From positions 496,001 through 560,000 of the forward strand of contig NZ_PQVH01000008.1 of assembly GCF_004661485.1 (NCBI RefSeq): a stretch of 64,000 nucleotides of DNA. Direction: 5' to 3'. How positions within the stretch are numbered: position 1 is the stretch's first letter; each line of letters begins with the position of its first letter. A model generated the notes under the pieces. It did not search any database and was not told the origin of the DNA. It saw nothing but the letters and a program-made list of their open reading frames with translations. Shown here one piece after another: positions 9,652 through 19,646 of this stretch. The translations under genes and the position numbers were made by a program. The DNA is from Methylotenera oryzisoli. Its GTDB lineage: Bacteria > Pseudomonadota > Gammaproteobacteria > Burkholderiales > Methylophilaceae.

Positions 9652-12192
9652 CTATTGTTGCTTCACTGGATCAAACGGATTCGTCAACATTCTTAATAAG
9701 AAGTCCACATCCACGCATTGAATGAACAGATTCCCCTCATTGGCTTTGATAATCCATTTAATTAGGTTCCCTCTTTTGTCATTTGCTAACGGTGTTGTGC
9801 TAATTTGGTCTTCACTAAACTGTGCAACAGAATGCAGAGCACCAACGAGTAAGCCAACCTTATGCTCGCCGCACATAATGACAATCACCTGACTATTACT
9901 ATCCACCACTGAAGGCACACCGCTTAACAGGTAGCTAAGATCGTACACCCAAACGTAATGTGACCCTTTAGTCTCATGCTGGACGGAAACCACCCCTACT
10001 CGCTCGGAACGGCTGCCGATAGATACCGAAGAAATCTCTGATGCCGGCAATGCCTCTAAAACAATCTCAGCTTGCAGCGCAAATAGTGTTTCATCCACAA
10101 AGAAGGTCGCAAACTCAGGATCAGATGACTGAATAGCAGAGCTATGAATAATCGAAGCAGAATCATTGCCAGAGCTAAAATGGTTGCGTACTTCACCAAA
10201 TGCATCATACACCACAGCAATCACGTCCTCTTTATAGCCATCTGAAACTTTAAACTCACGATAACCGTTAGATACACTGCACCCAAGAATACAATAATGC
10301 CCATCACGGATTACGATACGGGAGGCACTTTTACCATTAGGCATACTCAGTAAGTCTGGGTCAATATCTAAGGTAGAACCCACTGGGCGACTAGGGTCAG
10401 TGCTGGAAATAATTTTAGCTTGCCTATCTATGTAAAAAGCCTTAATCGACTCACTTCCTGCAATCCCCCCCAGCAACATGGCATTAAATTCAGGCGTGGC
10501 ATCAAACACAATACCAATCCCGCCCACCACATCCGTACCATCCGGCGCCATAATGGCAGCATGGTAGATATAGGTTGGGCTATCACTGTAAAGTGAGCTC
10601 GCCTCAAAAGGAGAAACATAATATTGTTGTTCATTATATAAAGACAGCACACCATCTAAGGTAGCATCGTCCACAGTGGTGCCGATGATAGAGCCTTTTT
10701 CATCGATGGGGTTGGTGCTGGCGATAATAACGCCTTGTTTATCGTAAACAAAAATACGTGTGTAGACGGTATAGAGCTGATTAATATAGTTCAATATCTC
10801 TGTAATACGCGACACACTGGCAGCATCGATACGCCCTGAAGCCAGTGCAACTCTCAGCTCCGGTGTCACCGCCCACCAGCGGCAATCATCAGAACGTTCA
10901 TATAAGTTACGGTCTAATAAATCCACCAGCAAATGTGATAAAAATTCAGAATCCTGCAATCTTGAAGCAAGCACAGTCTCGTACAGATCATTGATAGATT
11001 GTGCAAATAGCTCATTACTGCGCGTTCCGGTCTCACTAATCTGGTCTAAGATGGTTTTTAGTTTAAACAACTCTCCGCTTTGGCCAACGGTCATGACCTG
11101 ACCATTCCACACCACTCTGCGTATAGTAGAAGCAGCGGTCATCACTTCATAAAGTGGTGGGCAGAAAGACTGTGCATGTGATAGCAAACCTCTGGCAACT
11201 TTGGCGTCCAGCGATTTTAATGCGCTAGTCTCTTTACCGGTAAATGCAATATCCACCGGTGTCATCACCTGCCCCTGCCATCCTTTTGGCCCCATATAAC
11301 CTTGGTAGCCGTTAGCTTTAAACGTAGCAACCAAGTACTCACGCCCGCCATAGATCATTAAGCTTGATTTAGCATCATGATTCACCGGCACCACCGCGCC
11401 CACTGGCACCCAGCGTGCATCGCTGGTTTCTATCACATGCTGATTTTGGTCTAGCAACAACATCACCGAACGCATGCTAGGGTCTCGATGAGAGTGAAAA
11501 ATCCCGGCCATTTCCTCTACAAAATTAAAGCACAAACATAAAATGCCAATTACCGCACCAGTTTCAGGGTGCAGCATGCGCTTAGAGTAAATCAGCGCTT
11601 TATCTTTATTGGGACGTAAATCAGTATGACGATAAGTTTCTACATAATCTTCTGAGTGCAATGTTTCATGAATCAGCGGGTCCAAACTGCCCTCAATTGG
11701 TGTTTCCTGGTTAATCTGCACCAAAACGTTGCCAGAAACATCGAGCAAAATAATTTCGTCATACACGGTATATTTGCTTCGGTAGGCGCGCAAACGTAAA
11801 CGTATATCATCCACGCTACCGCCCAGCCCTGCCACAAAACCACATAACTCGCGATCTGTGGCTAAAAACCCAACATCTGCTGTACGTTCATAAAGGTTAC
11901 GCACCAAGATATCAATCACATATTTAGCCTTAGTGCCAATCTCGTTAAACACGGTGGCTACCTTCTCCTGCACTAGGCTTAGTACCAGTTCTTTCTCCAG
12001 ACGGTTAAACCCGGCACGAGTCGCAGCCATCGTTGGCAGTATGCTCTTTGCCTCGACTGGGCAGTTCATTTTTGCTGAAGACTCAATAATTCTCCACATT
12101 AAATTTAACTCATGTAACGACTGCTCACAACGCACCACGTCGCGCATAAATGGCAGGTAATTATCGATTTGAAACGAAGAAATCTGATTCAT
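9652..12192 (-). CDS. Soluble tandem Cache-like sensor protein with C-terminal CheW domain
   Basis: 846 residues with no signal peptide and no convincing membrane segment. Two homologous sensor modules are visible: the first after NLYERTADVGFLATD (99-113), continuing with YTVYDEIILLDVSGNVLVQI; the second after NLYERSDDCRWWA (429-441), continuing with YTVYTRIFVYDKQGVIIASTNP. The strand pattern and the D..G.v..s.n. style suggest double Cache domains, normally periplasmic. Residues about 695-835 form a CheW-like domain, including VYDLSYLL and VIVIMCGEHKVGLLVGALHSV. It may couple a cytoplasmic ligand directly to a chemosensory array or CheA. The family is inferred from pattern only; the CheW call is stronger than the Cache call. 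Confidence 0.75.
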   Translation of the reverse strand: MNQISSFQIDNYLPFMRDVVRCEQSLHELNLMWRIIESSAKMNCPVEAKSILPTMAATRAGFNRLEKELVLSLVQEKVATVFNEIGTKAKYVIDILVRNLYERTADVGFLATDRELCGFVAGLGGSVDDIRLRLRAYRSKYTVYDEIILLDVSGNVLVQINQETPIEGSLDPLIHETLHSEDYVETYRHTDLRPNKDKALIYSKRMLHPETGAVIGILCLCFNFVEEMAGIFHSHRDPSMRSVMLLLDQNQHVIETSDARWVPVGAVVPVNHDAKSSLMIYGGREYLVATFKANGYQGYMGPKGWQGQVMTPVDIAFTGKETSALKSLDAKVARGLLSHAQSFCPPLYEVMTAASTIRRVVWNGQVMTVGQSGELFKLKTILDQISETGTRSNELFAQSINDLYETVLASRLQDSEFLSHLLVDLLDRNLYERSDDCRWWAVTPELRVALASGRIDAASVSRITEILNYINQLYTVYTRIFVYDKQGVIIASTNPIDEKGSIIGTTVDDATLDGVLSLYNEQQYYVSPFEASSLYSDSPTYIYHAAIMAPDGTDVVGGIGIVFDATPEFNAMLLGGIAGSESIKAFYIDRQAKIISSTDPSRPVGSTLDIDPDLLSMPNGKSASRIVIRDGHYCILGCSVSNGYREFKVSDGYKEDVIAVVYDAFGEVRNHFSSGNDSASIIHSSAIQSSDPEFATFFVDETLFALQAEIVLEALPASEISSVSIGSRSERVGVVSVQHETKGSHYVWVYDLSYLLSGVPSVVDSNSQVIVIMCGEHKVGLLVGALHSVAQFSEDQISTTPLANDKRGNLIKWIIKANEGNLFIQCVDVDFLLRMLTNPFDPVKQQ

Positions 12193-12541
12193 TATTTACT
12201 CACATCATTATGATATTTATTTTATGCACCGTTGCATGTTTACTAATGAAGCAAAATACAAGCCAACCGGCAATACCCATCCATCCGGGTTGAATACGTA
12301 TAGAAACACTAGCTACTGACTGCATTGGCTATTAAACTCAATATGGTGCAAAACGTGATATCGCGCACTTTATAGGTGCATCAAATTGGTGCATTAAATT
12401 AAGCGTTAGTCAGCATTATCAAGACCATCCTGTCAAAAAGCGGCGTTTGCATGACTACGCATTTAGTCCAACATCTAATAGAAGATGGCACAGTTAATGC
12501 TTATTCAGGCAAAGCACTAATTTTGCTACGACAAATACTCA
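12193..12541. other. 349-bp divergent intergenic region
   Basis: No gene seen. It must carry promoters for the leftward sensor-CheW gene and the rightward GGDEF-EAL gene, but I cannot place a convincing -35/-10 pair. The hexamer GGTGCA occurs three times close together (12345-12350, 12375-12380, 12388-12393), which might be a regulator site or chance. Confidence 0.4.
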
Positions 12542-14668
12542 ATGAAACTAGCTACTTCACCACATCAATCTGGGGCACCCATGGTCGCATTTAAGAATGA
12601 TAAGCATATGCATGATGCACTGATGCATAACCTTGAAGGGATGCTGTATTGCTGCTTGTATGACAAAGACTGGACCATGGTGTTTGTAAGTAATGGCTGC
12701 AAAGAACTGACTGGCTACGCTCCTGACGATTTGCTTCATAACAAATACATTTCTTATGAAGTGATGACGTTTGAAGAAGATAGAGAGATGGTGCGTGAAA
12801 CCATCAAGAACGCGCTCACAGAAGGTAACCGCTACGAAGTTGAATACCGCATTAACCATGCAGATGGGCGTTTGATCTGGGTATTGGAACGTGGCAACCC
12901 AATTTATAACGATGCAGGCATCGTCATCGCCCTAGAGGGCTATATCCAGAACATTGCAAAACGCAAAGATATTGAACAATCACTGCTGGCTGCAGAACTT
13001 AAATACCGTTCCATCTTTGAAAATACACTGGAAGGCATTTTCCAAACCACCGCAGATGGGCATTATTTAATTGTTAATCAATCGCTTGCACGCATGTATG
13101 GTTATAGTTCACCACCAGAACTTATCCACGCATTCAACAATATACAAGAACAGCTCTATGTAAAACCGGGGCGCCGTGAAGAATTTGTACAACTACTAAA
13201 AGAAAACGACAGCGTAGAAAAATTTGAGTCATTAGTTTACCGAAAAGATAAAAGTACGATCTGGATCTCTGAAAATGCGCGCGTCGTCAATGATGAGTCC
13301 GGAAACATTCTCTATTATGAAGGCACGGTTGAAGACATCACCGCCCGCAAGAGTTACGAAGAAAAACTTGAATATCAGGCTATGCATGATAGCCTAACCG
13401 GTTTACCAAACCGTAACATGCTCAACGACAGACTACAGTTGTGCATAAATTTTGCTAATCGCTATAAAAACAAAATGGCGGTGGCATTTTTAGATTTAGA
13501 CCAGTTCAAACTGATTAACGACAGTATGGGGCATGAGGTTGGCGACCAACTGCTCGTCATCATGGCCAAAAGACTGACCAGTGCGGTACGTGAGATTGAT
13601 ACCGTAGTCAGGCTAGGTGGCGATGAGTTTGTTATCCTGCTCACCAACATTGATGACAGCAATGATATTTTCCTGAGCATGAATCGGGTACTTGAAGCGG
13701 TTGCCGTTCCATTGACCATTAACAATCTGGATTACTTAGTCACTTGCAGCATTGGCGTCAGCATCTATCCAGATGATGGCTTGGATGCCAATGTATTACT
13801 GCGCAATGCCGATACGGCAATGTATAAAGCAAAAAAAGCTGGTAGGAATAACTTCCAGATTTACACACACGCACTGAATGCGGCACTCACCGAACGCGTC
13901 ACGTTAGAATACAACCTGCGCCAAGCCATTGAACTTGAAGAGTTCATATTGCATTACCAGCCTAAAGTGGATTTCACAACCGGCAAAGTATGTGGTGCCG
14001 AAGCCTTGATTCGATGGCAACCCGAAGGGCAAGACCTGATATCCCCCCTAAAATTTATTACCATTGCAGAAGAGACTGGCTTAATTGAAACTATAGGTGA
14101 ATGGGTAATCGCTACAGCTTGCTACAAAGCCAAAGCTCTGCAGCAGAAAACTGGCCAATATGTTCCTATCGCAGTCAATGTATCACCCAGACAATTCAGG
14201 CAATCTAACTTAGCCAACACCATCAAAAAAATCTTAGCAGTTACCCAGTTAGACCCTAGCTATCTAGAGCTCGAAATTACCGAAAACACACTGATCGATG
14301 ACTCATCAAAGTTTATAGAAACATTACACTCGCTCAAGAAAATTGGTGTAAAACTGGCGATTGATGACTTTGGTACGGGTTACTCAAGTTTGGCCTATTT
14401 AAAAGACTTTCCGATTGATCGATTAAAAATCGATAAAGTTTTTGTCAGTAGCATAGAGGAAGACCCTAAAAACAAAGCAATCTTAAAAGCGATTGTCGTA
14501 TTGGGTAAAAGCTTGGGCATAGCAGTGATTGCTGAAGGTGTAGAAACACAGTATCAATATGATTACCTGAAGTCTATAGATTGCGACCAATTGCAGGGTT
14601 ACTATTACAGCAAGCCACTGCCCGAACAACAATTTGAGCAGCTTTTACTAAATCAGATTGAAAGCTAA
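12542..14668 (+). CDS. PAS-PAS-GGDEF-EAL cyclic-di-GMP signalling protein
   Basis: 708 residues, no membrane segment. PAS domains lie at about 30-140 and 150-270, each ending in a PAC-type motif (GYIQNIAKRK, GTVEDITARK). The GGDEF domain has an intact active site RLGGDEF (359-363) and an RxxD inhibitory site (R350-D353). The EAL domain starts with the intact EALIRW motif (487-492) and has DDFGTGYSSL later. Both cyclase and phosphodiesterase activities are therefore possible; which dominates cannot be read from sequence. An in-frame ATG at 12581 is an alternative start. It is divergent from the sensor-CheW gene, hinting at shared control of motility or attachment. Confidence 0.9.
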   Translation: MKLATSPHQSGAPMVAFKNDKHMHDALMHNLEGMLYCCLYDKDWTMVFVSNGCKELTGYAPDDLLHNKYISYEVMTFEEDREMVRETIKNALTEGNRYEVEYRINHADGRLIWVLERGNPIYNDAGIVIALEGYIQNIAKRKDIEQSLLAAELKYRSIFENTLEGIFQTTADGHYLIVNQSLARMYGYSSPPELIHAFNNIQEQLYVKPGRREEFVQLLKENDSVEKFESLVYRKDKSTIWISENARVVNDESGNILYYEGTVEDITARKSYEEKLEYQAMHDSLTGLPNRNMLNDRLQLCINFANRYKNKMAVAFLDLDQFKLINDSMGHEVGDQLLVIMAKRLTSAVREIDTVVRLGGDEFVILLTNIDDSNDIFLSMNRVLEAVAVPLTINNLDYLVTCSIGVSIYPDDGLDANVLLRNADTAMYKAKKAGRNNFQIYTHALNAALTERVTLEYNLRQAIELEEFILHYQPKVDFTTGKVCGAEALIRWQPEGQDLISPLKFITIAEETGLIETIGEWVIATACYKAKALQQKTGQYVPIAVNVSPRQFRQSNLANTIKKILAVTQLDPSYLELEITENTLIDDSSKFIETLHSLKKIGVKLAIDDFGTGYSSLAYLKDFPIDRLKIDKVFVSSIEEDPKNKAILKAIVVLGKSLGIAVIAEGVETQYQYDYLKSIDCDQLQGYYYSKPLPEQQFEQLLLNQIES

Positions 14669-14757
14669 ACATCCTAAGCCAACCACTGCCCTGCCATTTT
14701 TCATCACACCACCCCACCCACGATACACCGCAAAGCAGCCATCACCAGTTTAGCTGG

Positions 14758-15648
14758 TTAGGTAGCATCCTGATGCTGAATCGCCGCAAATATTGCCGCA
14801 ATCACAATCAGGCTTCCGCCCAGCCACTCATTTAGCGCCATGGTTTCATGTGCTAAGTAATAAGAAGCGATAGCAGCCACCACCAGTTCAAATAAAAACA
14901 ACACCGATGCCCGTGTTGCCTCAATTTTGGCCACCCCATACTGTACAAAAAAAGTTGCCGCGATTAACAGCAAGGCAATTAATGACAACACGGCCCACTC
15001 GGTTAAGGTAAATACCGTCGGGCTTGGAATGCTAGTTTGCATAATCGGCACAAATAACAGCGCAACCGTCATGACGCCAATCCAAATCGCATAAGACTTA
15101 GCCACCAAAGTTAAATGGCTAGACTTTCTCGTAATCACATTAGTTAATGAAAAGCCAATGCCAGAAGATAGCGCCAACCACTCTGGCATATTTCTCGGTA
15201 ACGGCAAGCCACCGAATTTAACGTCATACAGCATAATAAAGGCGCCAACCATGGAAGCCACTATTGCAATATAACCAGTGAGGCGAGTTTTTTCTTTTAA
15301 CCAAAAATGGGCAAGAATTAAGGTCCAAATTGGTGACAAGTAAAACAACAGCATCACCCGCATCACCTCGCCATCAATAATCGCCAGTACGTAGCTCAGA
15401 TTTGTCCAGCCGGCAACCACGCCTAGCCACACAATGCTTAATGGCAGCTTGGTAGCACCCCGCCAATGCTTACCTAATAAAACGCTGGCAAAGATAATGG
15501 CAAGCGCGTAGGTATAAAAGCTGGAGGCTACTCCAGACACACCGGCCTCGGACATTAAGCGATATGGATACCAAATAATGCCCCAGCAAAATGCGCCAAA
15601 AAGTAGGCCAAATACTGCAAAAAAGTTTTTATTATTGGCGTTGCTCAC
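14758..15648 (-). CDS. EamA-family (DMT superfamily) inner-membrane transporter
   Basis: 296 residues with ten hydrophobic segments arranged as two EamA repeats of five, typical of drug/metabolite exporters. The substrate cannot be told. The start is GTG at 15648, only 14 bp from the divergent ATG of dapC, so its promoter must overlap the dapC coding region or the real start is further inside. The family call is firm on topology and on motifs such as LLFYLSPIWTLILAHFWLKE and the second-repeat LFLFELVVAAIASYYLAHE. Confidence 0.85.
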   Translation of the reverse strand: MSNANNKNFFAVFGLLFGAFCWGIIWYPYRLMSEAGVSGVASSFYTYALAIIFASVLLGKHWRGATKLPLSIVWLGVVAGWTNLSYVLAIIDGEVMRVMLLFYLSPIWTLILAHFWLKEKTRLTGYIAIVASMVGAFIMLYDVKFGGLPLPRNMPEWLALSSGIGFSLTNVITRKSSHLTLVAKSYAIWIGVMTVALLFVPIMQTSIPSPTVFTLTEWAVLSLIALLLIAATFFVQYGVAKIEATRASVLFLFELVVAAIASYYLAHETMALNEWLGGSLIVIAAIFAAIQHQDAT

Positions 15649-15654
15649 TATAAT
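15649..15654 (+). promoter_or_regulatory. Candidate -10 element of dapC (TATAAT)
   Basis: A perfect TATAAT lies 8 bp before the dapC ATG at 15663. If used, transcription would begin at or just before the start codon and give a leaderless mRNA. No good -35 hexamer is visible upstream. Confidence 0.4.
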
Positions 15655-15662
15655 GTTACCTT

Positions 15663-16865
15663 ATGAATCCAAATCTAAATTTATTACAGCCCTATCCGTT
15701 TCAACGTCTGCGCGATCTATTTAAAGGTATTACGCCAAATGCAGCTTTTAAGCCAATCAACCTATCTATTGGCGAGCCCAAACATGAAACGCCATCATTA
15801 ATTAAAGACGCCTTAGTCAATCACTTAAGTGGTTTAGCTAATTATCCCACGACTATAGGCTCTATTGAGCTAAGAAGCACGATTTCCGATTGGATTTCAC
15901 GTCGCTATCAAGTGCCGGCACTTAATCCTGAAAAAGCGATTTTGCCAGTAACCGGCAGCCGCGAAGCATTGTTTGCCTTTGCTCAGGTAATTATTGATCA
16001 AACTAAACCTGATCCTATCGTGATTTCGCCCAATCCGTTTTATCAGATTTACGAAGGCGCTGCATTTTTAGCTGGTGCAACTCCCTACTTTTTAAATACG
16101 TTGCCACATCAAGATCCAAACTATAACCATGTGATGGATTTTTCAAGTGTACCTGCTGATGTATTGGCACGCACACAATTGGTCTACATTTGCAGCCCGG
16201 GCAACCCTTCCGGCAAGGTCATGAGCCTAGAGCAATGGCGCACTATTTTTAGCTTATCAGACCAATACGGCTTTGTGATTGCCGCAGACGAATGCTACTC
16301 AGAAATCTACTTTGATGAGGCATCGCCGCCACTAGGTGCATTAAAAGCTGCGCATCTACTGGGTAGAGACTATAAAAATCTGGTTGTGTTCAGTTCACTT
16401 TCCAAGCGCTCTAACGTACCCGGCATGCGCTCAGGTTTTGTTGCTGGCGATGAGAAAATTATTGAATCATTTACGCTCTACCGCACATACCACGGTTGTG
16501 CGATGAACCCAGCCGTACAGGCGGCCTCTATTGCCGCATGGAATGATGAAGCACATGTCATTGAAAACCGCAGGCTCTACGCGGCAAAATTTAAAGATGT
16601 CACACCACTGCTAAGTAATGTATTGGAGGTAGCCGTACCAGATGCTGCATTTTATCTATGGGCAAAAATTAAAGACGCCAACATCTCTGATACAGAGTTT
16701 GCAGTAAAGCTATACCGAGACCTCAATATTACAGTGCTTCCAGGTAGCCTATTAGCACGTGAGGCGCACGGCGTGAATCCGGGGGAAAACTTTATCCGTA
16801 TAGCGTTAGTTGCCTCTTACGAAGAGTGTATCGAAGCCGCGCAACGAATCAACGCCCATTTCTAA
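15663..16865 (+). CDS. dapC: Succinyldiaminopimelate transaminase
   Basis: 400 residues, a cytoplasmic PLP-dependent aminotransferase of fold type I. PINLSIGEPKHETP at the N-terminus and the PLP-lysine region SSLSKRSNVPGMRSGF match DapC, which transfers an amino group from glutamate to N-succinyl-2-amino-6-oxopimelate in lysine and diaminopimelate synthesis. The C-terminal LPGSLLAREAHGVNPGENFIR is typical of betaproteobacterial DapC. No Shine-Dalgarno sequence is visible before the ATG. Other dap genes are not in the window. A related aminotransferase with another substrate is possible but less likely. Confidence 0.85.
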   Translation: MNPNLNLLQPYPFQRLRDLFKGITPNAAFKPINLSIGEPKHETPSLIKDALVNHLSGLANYPTTIGSIELRSTISDWISRRYQVPALNPEKAILPVTGSREALFAFAQVIIDQTKPDPIVISPNPFYQIYEGAAFLAGATPYFLNTLPHQDPNYNHVMDFSSVPADVLARTQLVYICSPGNPSGKVMSLEQWRTIFSLSDQYGFVIAADECYSEIYFDEASPPLGALKAAHLLGRDYKNLVVFSSLSKRSNVPGMRSGFVAGDEKIIESFTLYRTYHGCAMNPAVQAASIAAWNDEAHVIENRRLYAAKFKDVTPLLSNVLEVAVPDAAFYLWAKIKDANISDTEFAVKLYRDLNITVLPGSLLAREAHGVNPGENFIRIALVASYEECIEAAQRINAHF

Positions 16866-16874
16866 GTGGCACCA

Positions 16875-16922
16875 GCATGGTTAATCTGCACTAAACAACC
16901 TAGCCATACAGATTAACCATGC
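16875..16922. repeat. Perfect 14-bp inverted repeat between convergent genes
   Basis: GCATGGTTAATCTG at 16875-16888 and its exact reverse complement at 16909-16922 enclose a 20-nt loop. It lies between the ends of dapC and the DUF2157 gene. There is no T-run, so it is either a factor-dependent bidirectional stop, an RNA-stability hairpin or a protein-binding site. Confidence 0.7.
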
Positions 16923-16946
16923 GGCTATTCGCTTCACACTTGCAAG

Positions 16947-17876
16947 CTATTTAATGTATTGATTATTTAAGCGTACAGCAAGTGCACTCAAGCCTATCAG
17001 GGCAATACCAATAATCACCAAAGCAATCGGCCAACCCACAGTGTTGGCAAAATGTTCAGCCGTGTAGTAACCAATGTAAATTAGCATCGCCAGCGTACCT
17101 ACCAGTAATAGCGTTCTACTGCGCACGTAAGTACTTAGAAAGATGATAAAAGCGGTAGCGCCAAGATACACAGGCTCTAATAAGCTGTTCTCTACCGATT
17201 CAAATACTGACCACAATAGCAACACCGCACCAACAAAATACCAGAATGGGGCAATCGCCATGTGTTTGGACTGCTGCATAGCATAGGCGATGCACAGTAA
17301 TGAACTGCCAATAACGATGCCGATGAGCTTTTCATCAACATCCCAGATATCGAATAAATTGGCAAAAAAGATGCAGCCAAACAGCAGCGCACTGAACGCT
17401 AATACTGTGCGCTGCTTTGCCCAAAACGTGGCTCCCTGTTGCACCAGCATATAAGCGGCCATAAACAACAAACCATGACGCACATCACCGCCTGACGAGT
17501 ACTCCTGCAGCATCACCATAATACCGGTGGGCTGCAATACAGACGCCATTAAAAACAACGGCGTTGCAACACGCTCGTACTTTTGGTCGCTCAGGCACAC
17601 CAACCCCATCACAAAGGCCACCAGGCCAGAGCCTAGTGTAATAATCACACGTGATGCAGAACCGAAATCATCCCAATACATTGAAATGAAAACACCAATC
17701 CCTGCAAATACAAAGATTCCGCCTACATAGCCAAACAGCTTGGAAAGCACACTAGCGGGCGCAACATTAGGCTGTGCTGAGGCTGCAGCAAGCGCCTGTG
17801 CAATTTCTGCCAACGTGATCTGATTATGTTGCGCTAATGCAACAATATCCTGTAAAGCATCATCTTTGAGCGACAT
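16947..17876 (-). CDS. DUF2157 domain membrane protein
   Basis: 309 residues: a short soluble N-terminus (residues 1-45, with NQITLAEIAQALAAA) then about ten hydrophobic segments, the layout of DUF2157 proteins. A strong Shine-Dalgarno AAGGAG precedes the ATG. It lies 9 bp after the preceding gene and likely ends the miaA operon. Function of the family is unknown. Confidence 0.75.
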   Translation of the reverse strand: MSLKDDALQDIVALAQHNQITLAEIAQALAAASAQPNVAPASVLSKLFGYVGGIFVFAGIGVFISMYWDDFGSASRVIITLGSGLVAFVMGLVCLSDQKYERVATPLFLMASVLQPTGIMVMLQEYSSGGDVRHGLLFMAAYMLVQQGATFWAKQRTVLAFSALLFGCIFFANLFDIWDVDEKLIGIVIGSSLLCIAYAMQQSKHMAIAPFWYFVGAVLLLWSVFESVENSLLEPVYLGATAFIIFLSTYVRSRTLLLVGTLAMLIYIGYYTAEHFANTVGWPIALVIIGIALIGLSALAVRLNNQYIK

Positions 17877-17885
17877 AACGACTCC

Positions 17886-18473
17886 TTATTTTTTGATGAC
17901 CCATCCGATAAATTGCACTTGGTTATAGTAGTAATGTTGCTGAGTATGTGGAATCTTGTAACCAATATTGCCTTTCTTTAACCGAAAGCCACTATCCCTA
18001 TTACCACCACCAAACAGTCCACCCATTAAACCACCCCCGCCATAACTAGGGCCATCTAAGGTATAACCATCTGGTGAAACAATTGCCGTATCAATCAGCA
18101 TATTTTCAGTTTCATGCAACACAGCAACGCCATCTGTTGCTGAAGCAAGCACCTGCGACATATCGACGGCAATCTCACGTACCGTATCCGTCTTGGCATC
18201 GTAAGCCATCAGCCGTTTTAAATCATAATTGACATCTTTACTGTCATGTTTCTTTACTTTAACTGTCAACTTCTGATTTTTAACTGCAAAATCCAGCCTG
18301 TAGTCCGTTGTATTTTGATAGTCATACGACCTGGTAGTAAATAACACTTCATATTGCGGCGGCGTACTCATCAGCTTGGGTACCACCGTCGAGGCAAAGA
18401 AAATGAGAATCAGCAATAATGGAAAGGTAAGACCGACAACTAAAACCAAGTTTTCTTTAATAAAGTTTTTCAT
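17886..18473 (-). CDS. Unrecognised membrane-anchored protein
   Basis: 195 residues that I do not recognise. An N-terminal hydrophobic segment (about 8-32) would anchor it in the inner membrane with the remainder outside the cytoplasm. Features are a Lys-rich stretch near 70-80 and a glycine-rich loop around 145-155 ([13 protein letters not shown]). DUF2157 genes often pair with a GDYxxLxY-motif protein; this one sits in that position but the motif is absent. Its ATG overlaps the miaA stop by 4 bp (ATGA), so it is translationally coupled to miaA. Confidence 0.65.
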   Translation of the reverse strand: MKNFIKENLVLVVGLTFPLLLILIFFASTVVPKLMSTPPQYEVLFTTRSYDYQNTTDYRLDFAVKNQKLTVKVKKHDSKDVNYDLKRLMAYDAKTDTVREIAVDMSQVLASATDGVAVLHETENMLIDTAIVSPDGYTLDGPSYGGGGLMGGLFGGGNRDSGFRLKKGNIGYKIPHTQQHYYYNQVQFIGWVIKK

Positions 18474-19438
18474 GATAATCCTTTAATCATTGGTTCTTTA
18501 ATAAACGCGGCGACAGTATTGAACACGTTTTCCTGCATATGCGGATCCAGACAATCCACTTGCTGCAGACCTTGCATACTGCGCAGCCAAGTCAGCTGAC
18601 GCTTTGCCAGCTGCCTAGTCGCAAAAATTCCTCTGTCGTGTAGCTCAGCCTCATCATACTCTCCTGCCAAATACTCTAAAGCCTGACGATAGCCCACGCA
18701 GCGCATGGAGGTACTATCTGACGTTAACGCAGGATACTGACTGACCAATGCTTTGACTTCATTCACAAAACCATCAGCCAACATTTGCTCAAACCTTATT
18801 GCGATTCGCGCATGTAGCACCTTACGGTCACTTGGCACTAAGGCAATTTTAAGCAAACGGTACGGTAAAGCATCACCACTATTTGCTTGGTGTAAGGCAG
18901 TCATCGATTGGCCTGTAATGCGGTAAACCTCTAACGCACGCTCTATCCTTTGTACATCATTGGGCTGCAAGCGTGCGGCACTTTCAGCATCCACCAACGC
19001 CAGCTTGGCATGCATGGCTGGCCACCCCAGCTCTGACGCTTCTTGTTCAATTTGCTGCCTGATTGCAGGGTCGGCCTCCGGCAACTGACTTAAGCCCTCT
19101 TCTAGCGCCTTGAAATAAAGCATGGTACCGCCTACTAACAATGGAATCTTGCCTCGCGCTGTAATATCAGCCATTAACTTAAGCGTGTCGCTTCTAAAAT
19201 GCGCCGCAGAATAAACTTCAGTAGGCGGAATAATATCAATCAAGGCGTGCGGTGCTTGCGCTAGCACCTCAGCGCTGGGTTTGGCCGTACCAATATCCAT
19301 GTCCTGGTAAACCAAGGCAGAGTCCACACTAATCAGTTCAATTGGTAGTTTTTTATACAAACTCACGGCCAAGTCGGTTTTACCGCTTGCGGTTGGTCCC
19401 ATAACAAAAATAGCGGGTGGTAGTGTGGTTAGATTCAT
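18470..19438 (-). CDS. miaA: tRNA dimethylallyltransferase
   Basis: 322 residues. The P-loop [15 protein letters not shown], the substrate motif [21 protein letters not shown] and the tRNA-binding C-terminal [13 protein letters not shown] are those of MiaA, which adds a dimethylallyl group to N6 of A37 in tRNAs reading U-starting codons. In many proteobacteria miaA sits by mutL and hfq; here mutL is 2.4 kb away on the same strand with two unrelated rightward genes between, so the usual pair looks split. The gene heads a three-gene leftward operon. Confidence 0.95.
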   Translation of the reverse strand: MNLTTLPPAIFVMGPTASGKTDLAVSLYKKLPIELISVDSALVYQDMDIGTAKPSAEVLAQAPHALIDIIPPTEVYSAAHFRSDTLKLMADITARGKIPLLVGGTMLYFKALEEGLSQLPEADPAIRQQIEQEASELGWPAMHAKLALVDAESAARLQPNDVQRIERALEVYRITGQSMTALHQANSGDALPYRLLKIALVPSDRKVLHARIAIRFEQMLADGFVNEVKALVSQYPALTSDSTSMRCVGYRQALEYLAGEYDEAELHDRGIFATRQLAKRQLTWLRSMQGLQQVDCLDPHMQENVFNTVAAFIKEPMIKGLS

Positions 19439-19550
19439 TCAATACATTCTTAAACTTAAGGCGCTATCCTAAGGCTGGATACTTGCCGATGAAAATCATA
19501 ACGACCCTTTCGGGGCCTTACTTCTTACAATCAATAACAAATGAAAGCTG

Positions 19551-19556
19551 TATAAT
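19551..19556 (+). promoter_or_regulatory. Possible -10 element before the four-TM gene
   Basis: TATAAT 90 bp upstream of the ATG at 19647. No clear -35 at 16-18 bp, so the call is weak. Confidence 0.25.
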
Positions 19557-19646
19557 ATTGCTTAGCGTTAGTTTGCTGTAAACATACGATTTTCGCTACA
19601 GATTAAGCCATATATTCGCACTTCATTTTGTTGATTAGGATTATCC

